From assembly GCF_024713975.1 (NCBI RefSeq), contig NC_091112.1, positions 9,408,001 to 9,472,000 of the forward strand: a stretch of DNA of 64,000 nt. The letters are read 5' to 3'. The notes beneath the pieces were generated by a model. It saw nothing but the letters and a program-made list of their open reading frames with translations, ran no database searches and had not been told where the DNA came from. Below are positions 12,063 through 24,000 of this stretch, piece by piece. Position 1 is the stretch's first letter. Each line of letters opens with the position of its first letter. A program made the translations under genes and the position numbers. Origin of the DNA: Paralichthys olivaceus (lineage: Eukaryota; Chordata; Actinopteri; Pleuronectiformes; Paralichthyidae).

Positions 12063-12109
<47 letters not shown>
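12063..12109 (+). repeat. Compound (GT)n(GA)n microsatellite in RTP 3'UTR
   Basis: A GT run passes directly into a GA run, starting two bases after the RTP stop codon, so it is transcribed within the 3'UTR. Confidence 0.9.
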
Positions 12110-12113
<4 letters not shown>

Positions 12114-12271
12114 TTAGTTTTAGGATGACAGGTGCAGAGACTCACAGTTTGACAGTTTGTGCAGGTGGTATGAGATGCACATGTTCTTTATCAATCAGTC
12201 AGAAGTTTTTTTTCACCATTTATTTCCCTGTTTGCTAATAAGCCGGAATACACAAAAACAACAAAATTGAT

Positions 12272-12380
12272 TTTGTAATGGACAGGACCCCATGAAGAAC
12301 TACCTTAAATTTTGGAGCAGATCCAGGATTTTTAATTTTTCTTGAACATGACAGATGGGGCTTTGGTCTTGGTGGAGTTT
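12272..12380 (+). repeat. MITE fragment inside the RTP 3'UTR
   Basis: Motifs CCATGAAGAACTACCTTAAA, TTTTGGAGCAGATCCAGGAT and CTTTGGTCTTGGTGGAG follow the order of the ACCTCNNCCAAGG family (full copy 16781-17137). It lies between the RTP stop and its poly(A) signal, so part of the mRNA tail derives from the element. Confidence 0.5.
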
Positions 12381-12455
12381 CTGTAATTACAATACGACAT
12401 CATGAGGAAAATGTAGCCACATATATATTGTAAGTGGCGGTTAAAGAGAGTTGTT

Positions 12456-12461
12456 AATAAA
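12456..12461 (+). terminator. RTP poly(A) signal
   Basis: AATAAA about 395 bp after the RTP stop, followed by a T-rich stretch with GTTTTGTG. It is the first canonical hexamer after the gene. Confidence 0.7.
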
Positions 12462-13224
12462 GTATTTTCTTACTTGGTTTGATATTTTTTGTCGTTTTGT
12501 GTATGAGGATGCGGTAAAAAGTACTTTTACTCTATCATACATTTCCTCATAACTTATTAGTTCTATTTAATACGTTATGTCAGTTATTATTTATTCATTA
12601 GTGATTATGCTCGTTTCAAGTCGTACAGTGAAAGCTTTCAAATGCAGAACAAAGGATAGTTTCATTAAAAAGTTATAGAATAATCTACATAAATAAAATG
12701 CTCTTTACTTGTGCCTCACAATGCCGACCACATTAAAATAATGATTTTGTCTAAGATTTATGTTACTTGATTTATATTTATCGAGGATACAACAGGTGTC
12801 TAGTCATGATAAGTTATCAGCAGCCGATTTGTTCTGCTAGGTTAACAATTAAATCAGAAAAAAATTCAAAGGGATGAAATTGTACAGTTATTAGATTTAA
12901 GCCAAGTTAACATAAAAATTAAAAAAAATCTCTCATCTCAAGCATATATTTCTGCTGTAAATCCAAAAAAATACGCAAAGTTTTAATTTAGCTTAATAAA
13001 GTTGCTTTAAATCGTCATATTAAAAAAACACAAAAATAAACTCAAATACTACTAAAAGCAAATTAGCAGATAATCAAAAAAAATGCTAACAAAACAGGTC
13101 TAATCGTGGAGTAAGGTAGATTTACTACTGGATCAGTACAGCTTGTTTCAGTGTTGACATACTTTAAAGAATTTCTCGGACATTTTCTAATTCAGATTTA
13201 AATTCTGCGAAGAGTGGTTTCATA
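12462..13224. other. AT-rich spacer
   Basis: No gene or structured element seen between the RTP 3' end and the ankib1 CpG island. It is strongly A/T-rich with many short A runs. Confidence 0.6.
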
Positions 13225-13560
13225 TTGTCAATCTGCATTTCTGGATTCAACGAATACATTTGGACTTCCGTGTTACCAGAACCAGGAACCAATCAGGTGA
13301 GAGCCCTCGGTGTGACAGTTGGTGTCCGCGCATGCGCAGAGCTCTTTCCTCTCTGGCAGCAACAACAACAGTCGGCGCAGATCGGCGGCTCCTCTTCTCC
13401 CAGCGGCAGCATCACCGTCGTGCTCGCCGGCTCCGGCGGTGGCAGAGAGGATGGTCCAGCGGGAAAGCCACCGAGGCTGCGAATGACAGCGATAAGGACG
13501 ATGGCCCTCGATGTTCGCCGGTTCCCGAGTGTGCGACCAGTGACCCAGTGAAACGACCGT
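13225..13560 (+). promoter_or_regulatory. ankib1: Probable ankib1 promoter and noncoding first exon
   Basis: The sequence becomes CG-rich at about 13315 and stays so to about 13800. A perfect NRF-1 palindrome, CGCGCATGCGCA, lies at 13327-13338. A strong donor (ACCGT followed by GTGAGT) ends an exon at 13560. The next clear acceptor on this strand is CTTGCAG before 17863, whose exon holds the ankib1 start codon. Assignment to ankib1 rests on order and strand, not on transcript data. Confidence 0.65.
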
Positions 13561-14410
13561 GTGAGTAAAACGGTGATTTCGGTGTTGTCCCCCCGCTGGA
13601 GGTAGTTGAGGCTAGCGCGACGCGCTAACCTGACACAGACCGTGTTGCTAGCTTCGGTACCCGCAGGAAGGTGGGCTTCTTCGGGGTGGGAACGTTCTCC
13701 CACGGGCGGGGAGAAGAAGCGGCGACACTCGAGGTGAAGTGGGGTTTTATCGGCAGCGGTTCGCCCAGCAGTGGCTGTCCAGCTGGTTTGCTCATTCACG
13801 GGCGCTGACAGTGTGTTGAACAAAGGAGCTTTAACCCGAGGGGCCGCATGGACACAAACACACACAGAGAAGTCGGCTGCTGTTTGTTTTGTGCTCCATT
13901 TCACGCTGACACACTTCTTCGGGGATCACCACGCGAGGTCTGACCTGGATGTTGAGCTCAAACACGGTGACCCAGCTAATTAAATGCCGGGGTAAGTTGC
14001 TCTGTGGTTCACTAATGTGCCTCTCGCCCGACTCTGACTCTCCCACACAAGTTTTATGTCTCTTATGACAACCTGACTTGGTCCCTCCAGCAACAGCAGC
14101 ACGATCCACCCATGCTGCTGGTTAAGCTGTTAATGTGGATCAGCTGACCGCAAGTTCTGATGGAAAACAATAACACCACAGTGACTGGCTTTTGTCTTAA
14201 GAGACTCTTTTTTTCTTTAAACAGCTACATGCTGCTTTACAGGGTCAAGCTGAAGACAGACAATAGGAAACGATTCTTAAGATCACACAGAGCACAAACA
14301 CCAAATGTTTTACTACTCCGTTAAAAACCAAATAGAATAAAACCATATAAACTTATTTAGATAGACTCTATGTAAATAAATAAAACTGGCACTCAGTGTA
14401 GCAGACATCC

Positions 14411-14557
14411 ACCAATTTCCCTAAGTCCCCTTGTGAAACCACATTGACATTCAACAGATCCAGATTTGTATTTGGATCTGCATAGTTATCCATCTAGCTG
14501 TTGCTTATAACAAACCAACATCAGGAGATAAAACGTAACCTCCTTGTTGGAGGCAAT
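14411..14557 (-). repeat. Reverse-oriented, deleted MITE copy
   Basis: Read on the minus strand it begins CCTCCAACAAGGAGGTTACG, passes a TGGATCTGTTGAATG segment and has TGTGGTTTCACAAGGGGACT near the other end. This is the motif order of the 16781-17137 element with most of the middle lost. Confidence 0.5.
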
Positions 14558-14599
14558 GATTAAAGTAGTCAGTAATATCAGAACTAGATTAAAAGTACA

Positions 14600-14920
14600 T
14601 TTAAAAAAAAATGTGACTGAGAAAAGCGCTCCCTAAAAGAGAGAGATTAAAAAGATGGTATGGAGTTTGTTTGACAGATCTCCTCAGGGAGATTGTTTCA
14701 GACAGCGGGGTCCCTGACAGAAAAGGCGGTGTCACCTTTGGTCCTCAGACAGGACTGTGGAATGGCATTTAGGGTCTTGGCTCAGGTTATGACCGGGCCC
14801 ATATGGTATCAAAGATCTGAAATGAACAGACCAATGTGCTGAAAGCACCAAAGTAGTGACTGTTGATTTTACTCTCGAGGCCTTGGAGCTGAAATGTTGT
14901 GTTCTTGCTTGGATTTCTTT
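14600..14920. repeat. Possible teleost repeat remnant
   Basis: The stretch with CAGGGAGATTGTTTCAGAC, GGTGTCACCTTTGGTCCTCA and GACAGGACTGTGGAATGGCA resembles a dispersed fish repeat I recall with the motif order 'TTCCA..., TGTCACCTTT, GAGACTGTGGAAC'. No ends are visible and the class is not assigned. Confidence 0.3.
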
Positions 14921-16780
14921 CAGTAAAATCTCCAATCAATCATTGCTGCATCTGTAAGCTATCTCAGAGCTGAGATGCTTATTATCTAAGTATGACAGGC
15001 TCTCTTCAAATTGTTTTCCTGACAAGTTGTTAATCCATCATACATTTTTGGTTGAGCCCCAGTCACACTTGGACCTGGACCATAAATGTCCCTATTTTTT
15101 GTAAAAGAATGTGTTGCGTGATCTTGTCATAATGTAAGTGGCTGTCTGCATTAGAAATAGATGTCATGACTTTAGACTTTTTACGTAGGAATCCTCAGAC
15201 AAGATTTCCAGGCAGGATTCAAGTGTTCAGCGCAAGAGTTAAGTGACTGTGGTTGAAAAATTTAAAAAAAGAATCTCCCTTCTTGGGACTTTTCCTTGAG
15301 CTCCTTGGAAAATGTCATAAAAGTGAAGAGACTTCATGAGTACTTAGACTAGATAGCTGCAATGCTAAGAAAATCAGACTATACTCACACCAGGCCTCTT
15401 TTTAAACCAACTTTATTTATGATATAAGATAAGTACAGTGACAAACAGTCATTTTATATTGGATACATTTAATTATCATTTACTTAGTCCGTCAAGAAAA
15501 TAGATGTTGAAAATAAAAACAAACACGATTTAAACCATGGAATGATGTTAAATGTATAAGGAACATAAAATTTGAGCCATTAAAATAATAATTCAATTAA
15601 TTGAGGAATTGTGCAGGAGGCCAGAATAATGAGAATATGGCACTCATGACTTTTCCATTTCCAAGGAAAGTAAGTAATATAATTTTAAAAGGAAGTAATA
15701 TAGGAAGTAGCGATGCTTTTTCTTCGCGTTTAGAGAAATAATTTTCAACGTTAGCCAACATGACACTCGTCCTGCTGATCGTGGTCGTGCTTCAGTCTCT
15801 GCTTCATCTTCATTAATTTTTATTTAAGTGTTTGAGTAGCATTACTGCTACCTAGTGGACTGGAGTTGCGACACACTTATTCATCGGCTCTTTTTGGTCT
15901 CATTATGTTCCATTCGGGGGAGTAAAGTGCGATGCCTCTTGGTAAAATGTCTGGTTCAGTCTGGTGTTTGGCTTGATACCAAACCAGTATGGACATTTTT
16001 ACACTGGCACAACACCAGTCCAGACTTCCTGTCCTTATTTAGCATGAGAGACAGAGAGAGAGAGAGAGACTGGCAGAGATGCACAGAGGAGTGAAGTGAA
16101 CTGGAAGTAAACCAGTGTGACCAAAACAGAGAGACAAACAGACAGACTGACCTATTAACTATCGTAAACTCCCGTCACCACCACCCCTCCAGATATACAC
16201 AAACACATGCACACACAAGATCCAGTCCACTGCATCCATCACAGGAGCAGAACTCACAAAATATTGGCTATTATTTGTCAGTGGTGGCAGCTACTGTGCG
16301 ACCCGTATGTCTTCCTCTGTCAGTGTGTGTTTTCCCTGTCTGTCACTGCATAGAAATGGGAGGCAGACGAGGGGAGGCAGCCAGCCACGTTATTCAAATG
16401 TTCTAGAGCCCGGCCAGCCAGAGGCCAACTGTAGCTGGGGCTAAAAGAGGCTCTTTGTGAGGGCCAGACAGATGGCCATAGAATGAAGACTGTAATGATA
16501 CTCTCAAAGGACCAATACACACACGCAGGCACATCCACAGACTCAACTCATTACAGGGTGTAATGGTGTGTGTGTTTAAAGACGGGACATATGTGTATGT
16601 ATGTGTTTGTGCCTGTGAGAGAGAAAGAAAGACGGATAGGTGGAAAAGGAAGGAAACGAAGCAGAACACATTGATAAAGATAACGATTATGGACAATACA
16701 TGACAGGAGAGAGTGTGAGGGTGTTTGTTTAACATCTGTTTCTTTTTACCGCACTGTTTTTACTTGTCTCATGTCTTATT

Positions 16781-17137
16781 ACCTCAGCCAAGGAGGTTAT
16801 GTTTTCATCCTTTTCTTTTGGTTGTTGGTTTTCCTCTGAGCAAGATTACGCTTAAACTGCTGTTTGGATTACCACTAAACCTGGTGGTTGAGGTATGGGT
16901 CAAGGAAGAACTCATTAAATCTTGGTGCAGATCTTTATTTAGTGGTCTGATCCAGAAATGTTTTCACTTTCTTTAACGTTGCAAGATAGGGTGGGTTTTT
17001 GTGTTGTTGACATTTTCAGTGATTTCTGAGGAATAATTTATGGACCTTGACTAATTCAGCAGACTGATATCTATAAGTGTGTGCGATGTGGTGCAGCTTC
17101 ATTAAATGTATGGGGACTATTAGACCTTGGTGGAGGT
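16781..17137 (+). repeat. Most complete copy of the ACCTCNNCCAAGG MITE
   Basis: A 357-bp element starts ACCTCAGCCAAGGAGGTTAT and ends ACCTTGGTGGAGGT, giving inverted termini. Inside are TTGGTGCAGATC, GATCCAGAAATG, TTGCAAGATAGGG, TTCAGTGATTTCTGAGG and ACTGATATCTATAAGTGTG. It has no open frame of note, so it is a non-autonomous DNA element. It serves here as the reference for the four shorter copies. Confidence 0.75.
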
Positions 17138-17908
17138 ATGCGCTCGGAGTGTTTTGTGGTTTAAATAATGCTTATGTCATTTTAGTTAAATTCACAGGGA
17201 GATGATGAAAAGATGGTGATAACTAACAGGAGGTTTATAATCTGTTGCTAGGCAGGTAAACTCAGCTGCAGCAGCCAGAGCTGTGATTCTTGTGATTCTT
17301 TGGTTTAGCGCTTGAGAGGCAAAACAAAACTCATTTTGGCCGTGTGTTATTGCTGCACGGCTTCACACATTCACACCCTCGATCTTCAGTGATACAGTAC
17401 GTCTAAACTCTTAACTCAAAACCTTGCTGAACTCGCTGTGGCCAGCTGAGGTAATATTGACCATGCTTTTCATCAACTGACTTCCAAATCGATGGCTTGG
17501 ATATCATTAACTTTCCTCTCTGGCCTGCCTGCTGTATAATTATCTCTTTGTCTTTCTAGCTTCTTTCTTCTGTCCCTCTGTTTCCCCCCCCTCTATTTCT
17601 GGTAAGATAACATCCTTGCTGCAGCACATCAACTGATCGATGGATGGACTGATTGATTGAGCCTCTCTCCATGTCTCTCTCCTTCCACCTCCCTCCCTGC
17701 TTCTCCAGCTCCCATCTTTTGTGTTATTTAAATTTTTCATCCTTTTTCATCCTTTTTCATACCTTCATTTTTTCCCCTCATCATTTTAATTCTTCCTCTT
17801 CTTGTTTATTGTCTCTCCACCTTTCTTTTCCTCTAATCAATCTTACCCTCTCTCACTTGCAGGGCAGGATAACGCTGAACCATGTTGCTCTAAGTTGTCA
17901 CCTGTGGT

Positions 17909-17960
17909 GAACGGGGGAGGAGGAAGAGGAGGAGGAGGGAGGAGGAGGAGGAGGGAGGCG
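17909..17960 (+). promoter_or_regulatory. ankib1: GGA-repeat purine tract in ankib1 5'UTR
   Basis: From 17909 a G-rich purine tract of GGGGGAGGAGGAAG type, mostly GGA triplets, runs to GGGAGG at about 17959, inside the exon that carries the start codon. Multiple GG runs separated by A can form quadruplexes in RNA. Whether it affects translation is not known. Confidence 0.6.
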
Positions 17961-18022
17961 TAGGCAGGCAGACGGGCATCTGCCAAAGCTCCCTTTAGGA
18001 GGCCTTTTGCAAGCTTGAAGCC

Positions 18023-21000
18023 ATGGGCAACACAGCCACCAAGTTCCGTAAGGCCCTGGTGAGTGGCGACGAGGCCCTGGCCTGGCAGCTGTATGAGGGA
18101 AACCCTCAGTTCAGGGATGGCCTGGACCCAAACGCATCGTATGGAGAGCAGTACCAGCACAACACGGCCCTGCACTATGTCTGCCGCCACGCCATGACAC
18201 GTCTGCTCAGGTAAAACTCATGGCTTTTTCTTTTTCCTGGGTTTGGATTTGTTTGAGAATTCAATTGAATCATTCTTGGGGCCCTGGTTTACAATGTTGT
18301 TATGCAGTCGTCTAATAGAGTTACAAAGGCAGTGAGTCATATTAAATGGAATAATACTTCAGAAAGTCAGCTTTAAGAGTCACCATTGTTGTAATTGGGT
18401 TTTTAGGGCAAATAAGGCAACTTGCTAGACAGACGCACATGAAGGCCAGTTATATTGTTCATGTAAATTATGTCAAAAGGCACAAATTAGTCAAAGGGTA
18501 CAATGGCAATTGCACCATCACTTGTACTCTTTTACATCAACAGGTATGCTATACACAGGTTTTTTAAAAATGAGTAAATCTCAAAAGGCAATTGACTCCC
18601 ACTCTTTGTCAGTAGAGAACTTAGCCTCTCAGTTTCCCCCACCCCAGTGAGTCATGTTAAACACCATGAACGCATGTCGGAAACCTTGCTCTCTTGCCAG
18701 TGCTGCATCTTGTACGAAATGTTCATGGCTATTTACCCGCCAACAACCAGAAGTCCGATGCATGTGTCACTCAGGAAAAGGTGCACCGTTGTTGTCCAGA
18801 AATAAAAACTGATGAAGAAATTGGCACATTCACCTGGATGTTTCCATCACTGCTGATCGAAGTCAGAGACGATTAAAAACCGGTTCCCACTTGCGAGTCA
18901 TTTGACCCGGGAGTGAATGCTAATTGTATCCATTCCCAGTGTCGACAAAGCCAGATGTTGATGGGTTTTTTCGACCAGTGGAAAAGGAGCTCAACACTCA
19001 TTTATAGACTGTGTTGGCCAGTTTTACACACGATGTTCAACAATGTGCTGGGGTCTTCTGCAGCTCTGGGGGGAGTTTTCGAATGATGCCCTCAGGGCTA
19101 CCTTGAACTGGGCTTTAGCCTTCAAACATGGGCACGTGGAGTAAGATGTGGGAACCCTTTAAAACAGAGCAAGTCAGACTAAAGAGTAAAGGCACACACA
19201 CATACACCAACAACATACTCTTCCTTGGAAAATGTCATGAGAGGAGCTATATAGGATTGTATATAGGAGTGTAACAACCTAAAATAAAGGGGTCAATCTA
19301 AAAAACATATGGAGGGCAAGACATCAGTGTGTCGTTTTACCCCCTGCAGGGATAATTAAGCTGCTGGCCATGACCAAGACAGCTGATTCAGTGACTCAAT
19401 AGCCGTCCCCACCTCCTCTTCCTCCTCTGTTGCCCTTTCTTTCCATGATCAGGAGAGGAGGGGGGTGTCAGAGGAAGCTGTTTGAAAAGGCCAGTCAATT
19501 ATATGTGCAACTGCATGTGCGTATGTGTTCTGAGGAAGGAGAGAGGGCAACTGTGACTCCACAACTGCTTAATGTGACCAAGTCCGTGAATATAATGCAG
19601 TGAATCAATTGGTGTGCTATTTGTGTCCCTTCCCACTAACCTATAATGGGTCAGAGACGTGCTGAATGCAGCTCTCGGCCACTGATAAGCATCAAGAGGA
19701 AATGCTTCTTTGTTCCAACTGCTCAATTGGACAGAGGCAGGCGGAGAGACGACGGAGAAATCTCAGACAAAATAAAGACTCACAAAGATCGAGCGTGGGC
19801 TGCTGGATGCAGAGTCTTGTTTCCAGATTATTTTTAAAATGTATCTGCTTCATGTTTATTTCTCTCTCTTCCAGTCGTCTCAGTGGGCTGGATGGTTTGT
19901 AATCCCATGAGATGTGCAAATTGGGAAATAACAAGTAGATCCATTACTGGGGTCTAGTTCAAGTAGTGTGGTGCTTCCTCCACAACAAGTGATTGCAAAT
20001 GTTGATACACTAAAACATTTAAATAGCTACGTTAATAAATTTATTCTTCAGCGCAAAGCTTCTTCCCTTTTTTATTTTCCCCTTAAATGTTTTGTGTTTC
20101 TTCTCTGTGGTTTCCAACCATTGTCAAATCATTGCACCATGTGAATTGTTTGAGTGCTCGACGGTTGCAGCGAAACGTGACAACCCCTCGCCTGCTGTTT
20201 CTCGTAGACAGACATTAGGGCCATCCATCCTGAACAGGCTTGTGCGCATGTGTTTGTGGGGTCGCAGGGGTTGTTGAGTTGTAGTTAAATGATTATTGCC
20301 ATGCGGTTGAATTAGCAGTGGCTTGTAGTGGACAGGATAAGAAGATACACATCAGACACACTTTCAGTAGTGGTAATTGCTAGTTCCAACTGTGATTTAC
20401 AACATGTATTAATAGATTCAACGAGTGGGAATCCAATGTCATCCTATTATTTTCCTTTTTTGTAGGAATTTGCATTTGTTCATGTTATAGAAAAAGAAGA
20501 ATCAGTTATTTCCTTGCATGTTGTTTACATACAAACCTGCCGTGACGTAGAGTAAGACAAAAGACAAAGGAAAAGCACACTGAAGAGGAAGTGGGAAAAG
20601 TACATAAAGGATTGAATGTAAATAAAGGAAAAACGAAAACTTGAAGCGGAGAAACAGAACTGGTGGGGCCAAATTAAAAAAAGTGGAAAAGCTAATTAGC
20701 AAATGGAGGTTTTGAAAGACAAAGAGCAGAGAGGAAACTGCAACCACAGCTGGGCTCCCAGTGCAACTGGCACATCCATCACCATCAGAGTGTGTTTGTG
20801 TGTATGTGTGTGTTCGCGTCCGCCAGCCAGCATGTCCATTATCTCAGAGATGTTAAACAGAAATAGTCAATATTTTGCCATCTTTCTCTCCCCCCCTCCC
20901 CCCCTCCCTGGCTTTCTCACTCCCCAGTCATCTCACAGTCCACCTCACTTTCATCATCCATCTTCTTCTTCCTCCTCCACATCTTTGTGTTGCTGCTTCT

Positions 21001-24000
21001 TAGAACTGTGCTGAACTCTGGATAATCTTCTGAAATTATGCGGAGGGGCTGTATGTGAGATTTCAAATCTGCAAATATGTTCTTGTCAGCCCCTTTGTAA
21101 GAACTCTGAGAGTAGGTTGCCAATATACGATGGACACAAAACAGAACAAAACAAAAGAAAAATACTCCCATCTCAGGATGAAAAAGAGGTGCCATACACA
21201 TAGAAGATATCGACAAACATTTGTCCCATTGTAAATACGATGAAAGGTTGTTTAGAGATGAGGGCTGGTTTCAATGTGCTGGAAAAAAACACATGATCTG
21301 CAATGGAATCTATATGGAATGTCCTGTGTTCTCTACCCAGACACAACTCCTCACCAGAACATTCCAGATATTTTCTTATTTGTCTAACCTGGACAATATC
21401 CTGCTGCTTTCTTTATGTGCTTTCTTTATGACTCAATTGTTTGGACAATTTCCAGAGTTCATGTCTCAAAACAGCTTACGTCTCTTTACTTTTTCCTCCA
21501 CTTCCCTTTTATTCAACCCCTTCTTTCTTGCCTGTATTTTGAAGGTCGTTCCTGTTCAGCAAAGAGGGGAACCCCAACAAGCGTAACGTGCACAATGAGA
21601 CGTGCCTCCATGTGTTGTGCCAAGGGCCGCAAATCCTACTGCTGCCAGAGGGAGCACTGTCACCAAGACTTGCCCGGCCACAGAGGGACGAGCAGCGCCG
21701 TGCAGACTGCTTGCAGGTACAGACTCTAGCGTACACGCATACATTTTGCTTTGGAAGAAGTTGTATGGTATAACGTCATTGCTTTCATTCAGGTTGAGCT
21801 CCAAGTAATGTTGTGTGTGTGTATTTGTGGGTTCCCCTGCTGTCAGATGATCCTCAGCTGGACCGGAGCCAGGCTGGAGGGAGGCCAGTACGAGAAAGCC
21901 AATGTCAATGCCACCGACAACCACCACAGCACCTGTCTGCACTACGCTGCTGCTGCAGGCATGAAGAGCTGTGTGGAGGTGAGACAAAGTGCTCTGAAAT
22001 TCGAACCCACATTAGGACGAGGTGTTGTTTTTTTGCGCAGCAGATCTGTCTGTGTTTTCTTTAGGATTGGATTTGGCAAAAGATTTTACTGCCAGTGAAA
22101 GAAGTAGGCTGAGCTTTATGTCTGTCTTTGTATTGTGAGCATCTGTTTTGTGTTACATTACTGTCAGATCCTAGTAGTGCTTCCTCGCTTCTTTTAGATT
22201 TTACAGCTTTTGAATTGGGAAGAAAATCTGCTTCTTGAATTAAAAAACAATTAAGCCCGGTCCGGGGGAAAACAACCCACATATTTACCTTTTTTAACAT
22301 AAAAAGAGTGAACATGTTCTCTTCTTTCTTTTAAAGTGTGTTTACTCTTATTTCTTCCTGTACACCTTACATTTTGGAAGGTTGTTATATTTATTGTATT
22401 GTTGCATTTGCTCTCTTTCACTTTCTGTTTTTCCTGGCCCCATTTTCCTTTTCTTCCGTCTTGTTGTCTCCCCATCTCCTATGTTTTTCTGTTTTCTTCA
22501 TCACATCTTTTTTTACTCTTTCTCTCTTCCCCTCGCTTTCATTTTTCTCTCATGTCTTATGTTTTCTCTCTCCTCTCCATCCTCGTCCCTTCCTCTAGCT
22601 GCTAATCCAGAGTGAGGCAGACCTTTTTGTGGAGGACGAGGACAAGCTGACGCCGTGTGACCACGCTGAGCGGCATCACCACACTGAGCTGGCCCTCAGC
22701 CTGGAGTCGCAGATGGTTTTTTCCTCCTCTTCAGCTCAGCAGTCCAACACAGACGCACATGGTGAATCCAACCTGCTGCAATACAAGGAGGTGAGATAAC
22801 AGTTACGAGATCTTGAGGGGGCGGGGGGTTCCTGCTGGCACAACTTTTATAATGAATGTGTTAATTTGTTGTTTTTTAATCACAAATCTTAGTGAGTCAG
22901 TAACTTGATTTTGTTTTTACAGTGGTAGCAGCTTGCCTCTCTTACTCTCAAGCATGCATCACATGAGAAGAATTTGAAAAAGAACACAAGTAGCTGCTGT
23001 TTGAATCCGAAACCAATTCGTAAATGAAAAACATTTTGTTCTCACCAACTTCTTTTTTCATGTCAAAACTGGTTCTTACAAATGTCGTAATATGAGAACG
23101 CACACACCTCGTGTCATGTTTCTCATGGTCGTAGTTAAGCAGGGAGCACCAGCACAGTTGTGGTGCAGGGGCTGCTGCCAACTGATAGCAGTTTGATGTT
23201 TTCATCCTGCAGCCAAAACTATGCTTATACTTAAACTCTTTCATTTTTCTCACTGTTTCACTTTCATTATCTAAGAAACCCTTCTCATACTTCTACTTTT
23301 CTTGTCTTTGTTTAGTATCTTTTTCTACTCAACTTATTGTATTACTTCTCATAATTACCTTCCTTCTGACATAGTTTTCTCCTCTCTCTTGATCCTGTCC
23401 TTTCAGCCTTACGAGGGACTAAAGCTTCAGGACCTGCGCCGGCTGAAGGACATGCTAATCGTGGAGACGGCAGACATGCTGCAAGCCCCCCTTTTCACCG
23501 CTGAGGCGCTGCTCCGAGCGCATGGTGTGTTTGTCTTTTAGAAAAAGTTGATGTTTGTAAACCACTTTCACTAAACCACACACTACTGCAGTGTGATTTA
23601 TTCAAAAGATGCATACAACATTTGTAACGTATTAAAATGTCCTCCCTGTCTAAACTGTAAATGTGTAATGTCCTCCCTTTGCCAGACTGGGACAGAGAAA
23701 AGCTTCTGGAGGCCTGGATGTCAGACGCTGAGGGCTGCTGTCAGCGCTCTGGTGTGGCCATGCCCACCCCACCGCCAAGTGGCTACAACGCCTGGGACAC
23801 TCTGCCCTCACCCCGCACCCCTAGGACCCCGCGCTCGCCCCTCACCCTCACCTTGACCTCTCCCACCGACAGCTGCCTCACACCTGGAGAGGAAGGCCTG
23901 GCTACGGTGAGACATGTGTTACACATGAATGAATAGACTGACGAGTGTAAAGACGCCACATACCTCTTCTGAAAATCTTTCAGTCGAGTTAATGTTTTGA

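Larger units (their letters stand above)
13561..17862 (+). other. ankib1: Putative ankib1 intron 1
   Basis: No coding exon recognised. It contains a reversed MITE copy (14411-14557), a possible fish repeat remnant (about 14600-14920), a (GA)n run near 16051-16069, a full MITE copy (16781-17137) and a long pyrimidine-rich run-up to the acceptor at 17862. Confidence 0.55.

Noticed and set aside
13293-13904. 203-codon minus-strand open frame in the ankib1 CpG island
   Set aside because: Stop-poor because of CG-rich sequence; no family resemblance and opposite to a good plus-strand donor.
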